The notes under the pieces: model-generated
What the model saw: the letters and a program-made list of their open reading frames with translations, nothing else
What the model was told of the DNA's origin: nothing
The model's database searches: none
Program-made: the position numbers and the translations under genes
Shown: one piece after another, positions 1 to 8,902 of the stretch
Position numbering within the stretch: position 1 is the first letter of the stretch
Layout: each line of letters starts with the position of its first letter
Origin: a bacterium
GTDB lineage: Bacteria; Oederibacteriota; CAKKQC01
DNA: 64,000 nucleotides
Assembly: GCA_919901855.1 (NCBI GenBank)
Contig: CAKKQC010000010.1
Location: 1-64,000, forward strand
Direction: 5' to 3'

Positions 1-3000
1 GGACCTATTCCGGCACCGTTGCGGGAGCGGTCACGCTCTCGACGACGGTGGCGGGAACGGACGCCAACTCGGGGGCGACGGTGACGGCCCCGTGCGCGGC
101 GGCCGCGGGAGCGGTCACGACGCCGGGAGCGTTCGCGGTGGCCGGTGCGGCGCCGGTCGCGGTTTCGGAGGGCCAGTGGTTCGCGGTCGCGCTCACGGTG
201 ACGAACACGGGCGGGACGGCGGTGACGGCTCTGTCGGCAACCGTGTACGCGGGCCCGGGCGGCGGGCTGGTGAGCGAGGCCGGAGGCCCAGTGCCCATCA
301 ACCTCGCTTCGCTGGCGGTCTCCGGGGCGACGACGTTCTACTTCAGCTTCACGGCGACTGGTACGGGGCCGGTCACGTTCACGGTGACGGTGGCGGGGAC
401 GACGCTGTGTGGCGGGGTGCCGGTGACGGTGGAGGCCGCCGGGTCGGTCACGGTGCAGGTCCAGGTGCCCGCGCAGTTGACCGCGCAGGCCGTCCAGTAC
501 GCGTCCACGATCTGCGCCGGCCAGCCGTACCTCGTCACGCTCACCGTGACGAATGTGGGTGAAGCCGATGCAACAGGGGTTGACGTCCAGTGGCCTTTGA
601 GCCCCTGGGCAGTCAGCGGCGGGGGTGGGGCGGTGTACGCCGCGGGGCCGGAGCCCGCGATGCCGGTGACGGTGGCGGGGAACACTTCGGTGACGTTCAC
701 GTGGACCTACTCCGGGTCACTCGCCGGGCTCGTGACCCTGACCACGACGGTGACGGGGACCGATGCGAACTCGGCCCAGGCGCTGGCTACCGCCCCCGTG
801 CCGGCGGGCGCGATCACGATCGCGGCGGCCGGGATCCTGGCGGCGCGCACAACGGTCTCGCCGGGGCAGGTGTCGACGGGGCAGTGGATCACGGTCGCCC
901 TCACGGTCACGAACGTCGGCGGCGCGGATGCGACGGCGGTGACGCCGGCGATCGACATCGGGCCGGGTGCGGTCGCCCTTGAGACGGGCCCGATCCCGGC
1001 GGGGCCGGTGACGCTGGTCGCGGGGGCGTCGCAGACGTTCGTGTGGACGTACTCGACGGCGGGGGCCGGGCTCGCGGTCTTCACGGCAACGGCGAACGGC
1101 ACCACGTGCGGTGGGACCGCGATCCTGGCCGCCTCGATCATCTCCGCCACGGTCCAGGCGCCCGCGCGGCTCGACGCGGTCGTGCACGTGACCGCTCCTG
1201 CGGCGTGCACGGGGCAGGCGTTCCTCGTGACGCTGACGGTGACGAATGCGGGAGAGGCGGACGCGACGGGGCTGACGGCGGCGGCGTGGGAGTTGAGCGG
1301 CGGCGGGGCGGCGACGGGGGTCGGGCCGAGTCCTTCATTCGGTGCGGCTCTCGCGGGCGCGGCCTCCCGGACGTTCACGTGGACGTTTACCGGGACCGTG
1401 GCCGGGCCCGTCACGTTCACGACGACCGTGACGGCGACCGACGCGAACGCGGGGACCGCGCTGACGGCCGGCCCGCTCGCGACGGGGCCGGTGGCCGTGG
1501 CGGCGCCGGGGGTGCTGGCGGCGGCGGCGAGCGCGCCTCCGGTCCTCTCGGTGGGGCAGTGGTTCCCGCTGGAACTCACGGTGACCAACACGGGTGGTGC
1601 GGATGTCACGGGGGTCACGGCGACCGCGTACGTGAACCCGGGAGCCGGGTTCGTGAGCGGGCTGTCGCCGGCGGACCCGGCGGGGCCGGTGACGCTGGTC
1701 GCGGGAGCGTCGCAGACGTTCGTCTTCGGAATGACGGCGACGGGGGCGGGAGTGGTGACGTTCACGGTGTCGGGCGCGGGGGCGACGTGCGGGGGAGGCA
1801 CGGCGCTGGTCGCGCAGTCGGGTGCCTCCGCCACGGTGCAGACGGCGGCAGCTCTGGTCGCCTCGATGCATCTCGTTCCGGGATCGGTCTGCACCGGGCA
1901 GGACGTACTCGTGACGCTGACGGTGACGAATACCGGCCAGGCCACCGCCTGGGGCCTGGATCTCGTGGCGCCGCCGTTGGTGATGACCGGGACGGGGAGC
2001 GTGAGCCCCGTCGCGGGGCCGGAGCCGGCCTTCCCCGTGTCGCTCGCGGGGGGGGTGGCGATGACGTTCACCTGGACCTACTCCGGCGCCGTCGCGGGGC
2101 CGGTCACGCTCTCGACGACGGTGGCGGGCACCGACACCAACTCGGGCGCGAGCCTCTCGACCGGGGTGGTGGCGGCCGCGGACACGATCACGACGCCGGG
2201 CGCATTCGCGGCCGCGATAGCCTCTCCGGCGATGGTGTCGACGGGGCAGTTGTACCGGGTCTGGTTGACGGTGACGAACACGGGCGGGACCGCCGTGACC
2301 GGGCTCTCGGCCACGATCTACGCGGGCCCGGGCGGCGGGCTCGTGAGCGGGCCGCAAGGACCGGTGCCCGTGGACCTCGGCTCCCTGGCCGCGGGGGCGG
2401 CGACGACGTTCGTCTTCAGCTATACGGCGACGGGGGCGGGGGCGGTCGCGTTCACGGTGACGGTGACGGGGTCGACGCTGTGCGGCGGAGTGGCCGTGCC
2501 GGTGCAGGCGGTGGAGACGGTGGCGGTGACGCAGCAGGCCGCGGTGGTGCTCGTGGCGTCCGCGGTCCAGTATGCTTCCGCGATCTGCGCCGGCCAGCCG
2601 TACCTGGTGACCGTCACGGTGACCAACACGGGTCAGGCGGACGCCACGGGCGTCGATCTCACTTCACCGTTCGCCGTGAGCGGCAGCGGGGTCACGGCGC
2701 CGTCGGCGGGGCCGAACCCGTCGCTGCCGTTCGTGCTGGCCGGCGGCGCCGCCGAGACGTTCACGTGGACGTTCTCGGGCTCGGTCGCGGGCCCGGTCGT
2801 GTTGACCGTCACCGTGGCGGGCACGGACGCGAACGGCGGCTGGCCGGTCGTTTCCGGCCCTGCGGTCACGAACTCCGTGGCCCTCCAGGCCGCCGGGATC
2901 CTGGCGGCGCGGACCAGCGTGTCACCCGGGCAGGTGTCGATTGGGCAGTGGATCACGGTCGTGCTCACGGTCACGAATACGGGCCAGGCAGACGTCACCG

Positions 3001-4150
3001 GGGTCGTGCCCGAGGTCGCCGTCGAGCCGGGCGGCGCACTCGTCGGACTCGAGGCGGGGCCGGTGCCCGCGGGTCCGCTCACGCTGACGGCGGGCGCATC
3101 GCAGGCCTTCGTCTGGACCTGGTCGGCGAACGGGGCCGGGCTCGCCGGGTTCACGGCGACCGCAACCGGGTCCACCTGCGGCGGCTCGCCGGTGCTGGCG
3201 GCTTCGAGCGTGTCGGCCACGATCCAGTCGCCCGCGCTCCTCGCGGCGTCGGTGGCGACCGGGCCCGGGGCGGCGTGCACGGGCGAGCCGATCATCGTCA
3301 CCCTCACGGTAACCAATACGGGGGGTGCGACGGCGTCCGGGCTGGCGGCGGCGCCGTGGTTCCTCGACGGCACGGGCGCGGTGGCGGGCGGGACCGGGCC
3401 GACGCCTGCGCTCGGCGGAGCGCTGGCCGGGGGCGCGTCGATGACCTTCACGTGGACGTACACGGGGTCGGCGGCGGGGCTCGTGACCTTCACCACGACG
3501 GTCACCGCCACGGACGCGAACAGCGGGCTCGCGGTCGGAGCCGGACCCGCGGCGTCGGCCCCGCAGTCCTTCGTGACGGCGGGCGCGCTCGTGGCGGCCG
3601 CGGCGGCGGGCCCGGTCACGGTCTCGGCGGGGCAGTGGGTGACGGTCGAGCTCACGGTCACGAATGCGGGCGGCGAGGACGTCTCCGGGATCACGGCGAC
3701 CGTCTACGTGGCCGGCTCCGCGTCCCTCGAGGCGGGCCCCGCGCCGGCCGGCCCCGTCACGCTGGCCGCGGGGGCGGCGCAGACGTTCGTCTGGACCTTC
3801 TCCACGGCGGGGTCGGGGGCGCTCGGGTTCACGATGACGGCCAATGGCATCACGCTGTGCGGAGGGACGCCGGTGCCGGTCCTCGGCGCCGCGACAGCCG
3901 CGGTCACGGTCCAGGCGCCGGCGGCGCTGGCCGCCCGGCTGGTCACGTTCCCGAGCCCGCGGACCGTGGGGCAGAACTTCCTCGTGACGCTGACGGTGAC
4001 CAACACGGGAGCCGCGGCTGCGCTCGTCGTGGACCCCGCGGCGTTCGAGCCTTCGGGTACCGGGACGGCCGGGCTCGTGGCGGGCCCCACCCCCTTGCCG
4101 CCGGTCACACTCGCGGGGGGCGCCTCCAGGACCTTCACCTGGACCTACAC
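1..4150 (+). repeat. Two copies of a ~2.07 kb six-domain super-repeat
   Basis: Domains 1-6 of the giant gene resemble domains 7-12 one to one. Base 1 (ggaccta) matches base 2074, the TVTNTGG codons at 195 match those at 2268 (offset 2073), and the GILAAR codons at 831 match 2895 (offset 2064). The window's first bases match the end of domain 6, so at least one more copy probably lies upstream. Domains 13-22 are single, more diverged units. Confidence 0.8.
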
Positions 4151-7100
4151 GGGCACGGTGGCCGGGACGGTGGTCTTCACGACTACGGTGACCGCCGTGG
4201 ACGCGAACAGCGGGCTGGGCGTGGCGTCCGGCCCGGTCGCCTCCGGCGGCGAGCTGATCCTGCCGCCCGCGCAGATCGACGTCGAGCTGCTCGCGCTGCC
4301 CGATCCGCGGAATGTGGGCCAGTCGTTCTTCCTGACGCTCACGATCACGAACACGGGCGCGACGCCCGTCACGGGCATCTCGTCCGGCGCGTTCGTGGTC
4401 TCCGGCTCGGGTGGCGCAGGCGGCGGCGTGGGGCCGACGCCGGCCCAGCCGCTCGCGTCGCTGGCGGCGGGCGCGTCCGTGACCTACACCTGGACGTACA
4501 CGGCGCTTTCGGTGGGGGTCGTGGACTTCACGACGACGGTCGTGGGGACGGACGCCGCGTTCAACCCCGTGACCGTCGGGCCCCTGGTCTCGAACCCGGT
4601 CGTCATCCAGGCGCCGGCCGGCCTCGCGGGGTCGCTCGTCATGGCCCCGGGCCAGGTCTCGACCGGGCAGTCGTTCCTCGTGATGCTGACGGTTACCAAC
4701 ACCGGTGGCGCCGCCGCGACCGGCGTGACGGCGAACGCGTTCCTGCGCACGGGGGCGGGGAACGCGGTGGCCATGGCCGGGCCCAATCCGTCCCTGCCGG
4801 CGACGCTCGCGGGCGGCGATAGCGTCGTCTTCACCTGGACGTACGCCGGGAGCGTGCCCGGGTCGTTCACTTTCACGACCACGGTCACGGGGACCGACGC
4901 GAACTCAGGCGCGGCGCTGACGACGGGCCCGCTCGTCTCGGGTCCCGAGGTCGTCCAGGCGCCCGCGGCGCTCGCCGCGTCGGCGGCCGCGTTCCCGTCC
5001 CCGGCGGCCAGCGGGGCGGGCTTCCTCGTGACGGTGACGGTCACCAATACGGGCGGAGCGGCGGCGACCGGGCTGACGCCGGCGGCGTTCGCGCCGTCGG
5101 GCACCGGGAGTGCGATCCTGGCGGCCGGGCCGCTGCCGGCGGCGCCGGTGGTCCTCGCAGGCGGGTCGTCCGTGACCTTCACATGGACGTACACGGCGGG
5201 GGCGACGGGGACGCTGGTACTGACGACGACGGTGACGGCCGCGGATGCCAACACGGGCGCGACGCTTTCCGCTCCTCCGGTCGTCGCCGGGCCGGTCACG
5301 ATCCAGACTCCCGCGATCCTGGCGGCGTCGCTGGCCGTGTCCCGCGCGACCTGCAACACCGGCCAGGACTTCCTCGTGATGCTGACCGTCACGAACACCG
5401 GCGGGGCTGTGGCGGCGGGCGTAACCGTGGCCGGCGCGCCCGTCCGGTCGGGGCCCGGGAACGCGACGGCGGGAGCCACCCCGGCCGGCCTCCCCGTCGT
5501 TCTCGGGATCGGCGCGTCGGCGACCTTCACCTGGACGTACACGGGCTCCGCCGCGGGGGCCGTCTGGTACACGATGACCGTGGGCGGAACCGACACGCTC
5601 CTGGGCGTACCCGTGGCGGCGCCTCCCGCCGTCTCGGGACCGGTCGTGATCCAGACGCCGGCCGCGCTCGTGGCGCGGACGACCGTGACCACGGCCGCCA
5701 CCTGCGTCGGCCAGCCCTTCCTGGTCATGGTCACCGTGACGAACACGGGCGGGGCGACGGCGGACCTCGCGGCGGCGCCGCTGCTGGAGACCGGCGGCGC
5801 CTCGACGCCCGCCGCCGGGCCGTCGCCGGCCGTGCCGCTCAGTCTGGCCGGGGGAATGACGGTTACCTTCACCTGGACCTACGCGGGGTCCGCCGGCGGC
5901 GCCTCGATCTTCACGGTCACGGTGGCGGGCACCGATGCGAACGCGGGCACGGCGGTGTCCGCCGGCCCGGCCGCGGCGGGGCCCGTGAGCGTCACGCCGC
6001 CTGGCGCGTTGGTGGCGGCAGTCTCGGCGCCGTCGTCGGTGACGGTGGGCCAGACCATCCAGGTCGTCCTGACGGCCACGAACTCAGGGATCGCGGCGGT
6101 GACGGGAGTCGTCCCCGCGGTCGCGATCGGGCCGGGCGGGGCCCAAGTCGTGCCCGCGGGCGGGCCGATCCCGGCCGGCCCGGTGTCCCTGGCGACGGGG
6201 GTGGGGCAGTCGTTCACCTGGCTCTACCTCGTGACGGGGGCGGGTCCCGTGGCCTTCAGCGCGACCGCCACGGGGAGCGACCTCTGCGCGGTCCGCGCGG
6301 CCGGCGCCACCGCTCCAATGGCCGCCCAGACGCCGGCTTCCCTCGCCGCGTCCCTCGCCATGCTCCCGCCCGCCACGAACGTGGGATCGGCTTTTCTACT
6401 CACGTTGACGGTGACGAACACGGGGTCGGCGGCGGTGAGCGGCTTCGCCGTCGAGCCCGTCTCGTTGGGCGGTTCCGGCGCCGTGACGCTCATCGCGGCG
6501 CCGGCGGTGCCGGCCTTCCTCGCGGGCGGCGCTTCCGTGACCTTCACGTGGACTTTAGCGGGGGCGTCGCTCGGCCCCGTGGACTTCACGACGACGGTGG
6601 CGGGGCTTGACGCGAACTCGGGGTGGGCCGCGGGCGGGGGCCGCGTGACGCTGGCGGCAACCGTGAACGCGAAAGCCGTGCTCGTGGCCGACGCCGCGCT
6701 CATGCCGGCCACCGTCTCGGTGGGCCAGACCATCACGGCGACGTTCACGGTGACCAACACGGGCACCAACCCCGCGCTGTTCGTGACACCCGTGGCCGTC
6801 AACGCATCCACGGCCGGGCTGGCTCAGTCCGCGCCCCTGCCGGGGGTGACGACGATCGCGGCGGGCGCGACCCGCACCTTCGTCTGGCAGTGGCAGGCCG
6901 TGTCGGCCGGGACGGTGGACCTGTCGCTCTCGGTGTCGGGACAGGATTCGGTCAGCGGGGAGATCACGTTCGCCACCCGCCAGCTCACGGGCGCGGTCCA
7001 GGTGCCCGGCTCGCTGGCGGCGTCCATCGCGCTCTCGGCCACCGACGTCATGGCCGGCGCGACCGTCTGGGTCTCGACCACGGTCACGAACACGGGCGGG

Positions 7101-7955
7101 GCGGCGGTGGCAGGCATCGTGCCGGTCCTCTCCATGATCGGCGGGGCGGTTGGTGTGCTCGCCGCGCCCCCGCCGGGGGCGATCACGCTCGCGGGCGGAA
7201 CGTCCGTCACGTGGACGTGGACGCTGACGGCCGCGGTGCCCGGGGTCGAGACGTTCACGGGGGCGGCCACGGGGACCGACGTCAACACCGGCGCGGCCGT
7301 CGGGACGGTCACGTCGACGCGGGGCCTGCGCATCGAGGGCACAGGGCTCTCGGTGGTGTCGTTCTCGGTGTCCGCCGGGCTCGCGGGGCTCGACGACCTC
7401 ATCCAGGTGCGGATGACGCTTTCTAACACGGGGACCGTTTCGGATCCCGCCGTGGCGCCCTCTACGCTCGCCGTGACCGGGGATGGCCGGGTGGCGCTGG
7501 TGTCGGGCCCCTCGCCGTCGACCACGACGCTCGGGGTCGGGCGGAGCGTTACCGTGATCTGGGTCTACCGGGCGGTCGGGGGTGGGACCGTGGCCTTCAC
7601 GGGATCGGCGTCGAGCGCGAACGGGGCGTCGACCGGGCCGGCGACTTCGGGGGCCGTCGTCATCCGCGAGGCCGGCGGCAGTCTCGCCGACGCCATCGTC
7701 TATCCCAACCCGTTCCGCCCGGCCGAGGCGGTGGGGGGGACGGTGAAGTTCCGCCGGATGCCGCCGAAGACGACGGTCATCCTCTACACGGTGGCGGGCG
7801 AGCGGGTCGGCAAGATGGAGGCCGACGCCAACGGGCTCGCGGAATGGAACGGGCGCAACCAGTGGGGAACCGCGGTGACGCCGGCCGTCTACTTCTACGT
7901 TCTCCAGGCGCCGGACGGTTCCCGCAGGATCGGGAAACTGCAGGTCACGCCCTAG
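1..7955 (+). CDS. Giant secreted Ig-like repeat protein, 5'-truncated by window edge
   Basis: The reading frame is open from the first bases of the window, so the true start lies upstream; the visible part is about 2,650 residues. It is built of at least 22 tandem Ig-like domains of roughly 110-120 residues, each with a strand reading close to LTVTNTGGA, as in CARDB/DUF11-type extracellular repeats. The last ~90 residues (about nt 7690-7955) form a FlgD/T9SS-like C-terminal domain starting YPNPFRP and containing LYTVAGERV, found at the end of exported proteins. The first twelve domains alternate between two types, each carrying one cysteine, and form a ~2.07 kb super-repeat. The composition is almost wholly Ala, Gly, Val, Thr, Pro and Ser with few charges. 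It is likely a cell-surface or extracellular fibre or adhesin; ligand unknown. No neighbour is clearly co-transcribed: two hairpins follow the stop. Confidence 0.85.
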   Translation, partial: TYSGTVAGAVTLSTTVAGTDANSGATVTAPCAAAAGAVTTPGAFAVAGAAPVAVSEGQWFAVALTVTNTGGTAVTALSATVYAGPGGGLVSEAGGPVPINLASLAVSGATTFYFSFTATGTGPVTFTVTVAGTTLCGGVPVTVEAAGSVTVQVQVPAQLTAQAVQYASTICAGQPYLVTLTVTNVGEADATGVDVQWPLSPWAVSGGGGAVYAAGPEPAMPVTVAGNTSVTFTWTYSGSLAGLVTLTTTVTGTDANSAQALATAPVPAGAITIAAAGILAARTTVSPGQVSTGQWITVALTVTNVGGADATAVTPAIDIGPGAVALETGPIPAGPVTLVAGASQTFVWTYSTAGAGLAVFTATANGTTCGGTAILAASIISATVQAPARLDAVVHVTAPAACTGQAFLVTLTVTNAGEADATGLTAAAWELSGGGAATGVGPSPSFGAALAGAASRTFTWTFTGTVAGPVTFTTTVTATDANAGTALTAGPLATGPVAVAAPGVLAAAASAPPVLSVGQWFPLELTVTNTGGADVTGVTATAYVNPGAGFVSGLSPADPAGPVTLVAGASQTFVFGMTATGAGVVTFTVSGAGATCGGGTALVAQSGASATVQTAAALVASMHLVPGSVCTGQDVLVTLTVTNTGQATAWGLDLVAPPLVMTGTGSVSPVAGPEPAFPVSLAGGVAMTFTWTYSGAVAGPVTLSTTVAGTDTNSGASLSTGVVAAADTITTPGAFAAAIASPAMVSTGQLYRVWLTVTNTGGTAVTGLSATIYAGPGGGLVSGPQGPVPVDLGSLAAGAATTFVFSYTATGAGAVAFTVTVTGSTLCGGVAVPVQAVETVAVTQQAAVVLVASAVQYASAICAGQPYLVTVTVTNTGQADATGVDLTSPFAVSGSGVTAPSAGPNPSLPFVLAGGAAETFTWTFSGSVAGPVVLTVTVAGTDANGGWPVVSGPAVTNSVALQAAGILAARTSVSPGQVSIGQWITVVLTVTNTGQADVTGVVPEVAVEPGGALVGLEAGPVPAGPLTLTAGASQAFVWTWSANGAGLAGFTATATGSTCGGSPVLAASSVSATIQSPALLAASVATGPGAACTGEPIIVTLTVTNTGGATASGLAAAPWFLDGTGAVAGGTGPTPALGGALAGGASMTFTWTYTGSAAGLVTFTTTVTATDANSGLAVGAGPAASAPQSFVTAGALVAAAAAGPVTVSAGQWVTVELTVTNAGGEDVSGITATVYVAGSASLEAGPAPAGPVTLAAGAAQTFVWTFSTAGSGALGFTMTANGITLCGGTPVPVLGAATAAVTVQAPAALAARLVTFPSPRTVGQNFLVTLTVTNTGAAAALVVDPAAFEPSGTGTAGLVAGPTPLPPVTLAGGASRTFTWTYTGTVAGTVVFTTTVTAVDANSGLGVASGPVASGGELILPPAQIDVELLALPDPRNVGQSFFLTLTITNTGATPVTGISSGAFVVSGSGGAGGGVGPTPAQPLASLAAGASVTYTWTYTALSVGVVDFTTTVVGTDAAFNPVTVGPLVSNPVVIQAPAGLAGSLVMAPGQVSTGQSFLVMLTVTNTGGAAATGVTANAFLRTGAGNAVAMAGPNPSLPATLAGGDSVVFTWTYAGSVPGSFTFTTTVTGTDANSGAALTTGPLVSGPEVVQAPAALAASAAAFPSPAASGAGFLVTVTVTNTGGAAATGLTPAAFAPSGTGSAILAAGPLPAAPVVLAGGSSVTFTWTYTAGATGTLVLTTTVTAADANTGATLSAPPVVAGPVTIQTPAILAASLAVSRATCNTGQDFLVMLTVTNTGGAVAAGVTVAGAPVRSGPGNATAGATPAGLPVVLGIGASATFTWTYTGSAAGAVWYTMTVGGTDTLLGVPVAAPPAVSGPVVIQTPAALVARTTVTTAATCVGQPFLVMVTVTNTGGATADLAAAPLLETGGASTPAAGPSPAVPLSLAGGMTVTFTWTYAGSAGGASIFTVTVAGTDANAGTAVSAGPAAAGPVSVTPPGALVAAVSAPSSVTVGQTIQVVLTATNSGIAAVTGVVPAVAIGPGGAQVVPAGGPIPAGPVSLATGVGQSFTWLYLVTGAGPVAFSATATGSDLCAVRAAGATAPMAAQTPASLAASLAMLPPATNVGSAFLLTLTVTNTGSAAVSGFAVEPVSLGGSGAVTLIAAPAVPAFLAGGASVTFTWTLAGASLGPVDFTTTVAGLDANSGWAAGGGRVTLAATVNAKAVLVADAALMPATVSVGQTITATFTVTNTGTNPALFVTPVAVNASTAGLAQSAPLPGVTTIAAGATRTFVWQWQAVSAGTVDLSLSVSGQDSVSGEITFATRQLTGAVQVPGSLAASIALSATDVMAGATVWVSTTVTNTGGAAVAGIVPVLSMIGGAVGVLAAPPPGAITLAGGTSVTWTWTLTAAVPGVETFTGAATGTDVNTGAAVGTVTSTRGLRIEGTGLSVVSFSVSAGLAGLDDLIQVRMTLSNTGTVSDPAVAPSTLAVTGDGRVALVSGPSPSTTTLGVGRSVTVIWVYRAVGGGTVAFTGSASSANGASTGPATSGAVVIREAGGSLADAIVYPNPFRPAEAVGGTVKFRRMPPKTTVILYTVAGERVGKMEADANGLAEWNGRNQWGTAVTPAVYFYVLQAPDGSRRIGKLQVTP

Positions 7956-7973
7956 GCCGCGTGACTCTTGGAG

Positions 7974-8021
7974 CGGTGCCGGTGGCACCGCGACCGCGCA
8001 GTCCCCAGGCTGTGCCTGGGG
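7974..8021. terminator. Tandem perfect hairpins after the giant gene
   Basis: CGGTGCC (7974-7980) pairs perfectly with GGCACCG (7984-7990) around GGT. CCCCAGGC (8003-8010) pairs with GCCTGGGG (8014-8021) around TGT. There is no T-run, so these are either a Rho-assisted or stalling terminator or palindromic repeat elements like those at 8814 and 9637. Confidence 0.5.
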
Positions 8022-8047
8022 CGGAGCGGCAGTGCCTGAGGCCTTGC

Positions 8048-8053
8048 TAACAT
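8048..8053 (+). promoter_or_regulatory. -10-like box for the secreted protein gene
   Basis: TAACAT lies six bases before the ATG at 8060, with no Shine-Dalgarno between, which fits a leaderless transcript. No good -35 was found. Confidence 0.3.
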
Positions 8054-8059
8054 ATGCCC

Positions 8060-8902
8060 ATGAGACCCGCCGCCCGCCCGAGCCTGATTCTCCTGCTGTG
8101 CACCGCTTCCCTCACCGCTTCCGCCGCCGAGGCGCCTACCGGCCTCACGGGCTGGAGATCGGCCCGCGGGATAACGCTCTCCTGGTCGCAGTCGCCGGCG
8201 GGCGGGTTCACGATCTGGCGGGGGACCGTGTCCGGCTCCCTGCGGACGCTCGCGTCCCTGCCGCCCGGCCAGGGCGGGTTCTGGGACACGTCCGCCGCGC
8301 GGCTGCAGGGGTACGTCTACGCGCTCGGCGATTCCCGGTCGCACGGCCCCGAGCTCGTCCTGGCGGGGGCGCCGCCGCCGGTCCGGATCATGGCCGGGCA
8401 GGTCACGACGTGCAGTGGGCTGAGGCGGGACGCCGTGTACCCCGCGGACACGCAGGCGTTCTTCACTCCTTCCCGGGACGCGTTCGTCGAGTACTTCGGG
8501 TATTTCCTCATGCGGCCGTTCGATCCGACCGTGCGGGAAGCCCGGATCGTGTGGCGCGACCCGAAGGGAGGGGTGTTCGCCGAGTACTCGCACCCGATCA
8601 CGCCCCGGCGCGTCGAGCTCCCGGAGGGGCCCGTCGGCCAGATCGTGCTGCCCCTGTCCATCGGTCTGCGGCAGGTCGTCGCGCAGAACGGGCAGACCCG
8701 GGTGCCCACCGAACCCGGGACCTACACGGTAGAGGCGTTCGTGGACGACGTGCCCGTGTCGCTCACGGTGTGGTACCTGCGGGAGGAGGCGTCGAAGAAG
8801 GCGGCCCCTCCAACAGGTGCTTCTGCACCTGGGGGCGCCCTGGAGCCGTCGCTTCCCGGCACCATGCCGCGCACCCCTCTGCCGGGCACCGCCCTCCCGT
8901 GA
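8060..8902 (+). CDS. Secreted protein of unknown function
   Basis: I do not recognise a family. The 280-residue product starts with a clear signal peptide (MRPAARPSLILLLCTASL, Ala-rich cleavage region near residue 23). The mature part is mostly beta, with a fibronectin-III-like opening (LTGWRSARGITLSWSQ, FTIWRGT) and a middle domain whose FFTPSRDAFVEYFGYF and YTVEAFVDD stretches look like an extracytoplasmic Ig-type domain. The C-terminal ~30 residues are Pro/Gly/Ala-rich and low in complexity; a perfect palindrome (8814-8831) lies in the DNA encoding them. ATG 8060 is preferred over ATG 8054 because it gives the cleaner signal peptide and sits six bases after a TAACAT box. The stop overlaps the GTG of holA (GTGA), so the two are probably co-translated. 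Confidence 0.7.
   Translation: MRPAARPSLILLLCTASLTASAAEAPTGLTGWRSARGITLSWSQSPAGGFTIWRGTVSGSLRTLASLPPGQGGFWDTSAARLQGYVYALGDSRSHGPELVLAGAPPPVRIMAGQVTTCSGLRRDAVYPADTQAFFTPSRDAFVEYFGYFLMRPFDPTVREARIVWRDPKGGVFAEYSHPITPRRVELPEGPVGQIVLPLSIGLRQVVAQNGQTRVPTEPGTYTVEAFVDDVPVSLTVWYLREEASKKAAPPTGASAPGGALEPSLPGTMPRTPLPGTALP
8814..8831. repeat. Short perfect palindrome, TTCT loop
   Basis: CAGGTGC (8814-8820), loop TTCT, GCACCTG (8825-8831). It lies inside the 3' end of the preceding coding region and has the same loop as the larger palindrome inside holA. Confidence 0.55.

Noticed and set aside
48-7988. Long open frames on the opposite strand and other frames of the giant gene (hundreds of codons each)
   Set aside because: They mirror the GC-rich repeats, are Arg/Gly/Ala-rich with no family motifs, and disappear with the repeat structure explained.
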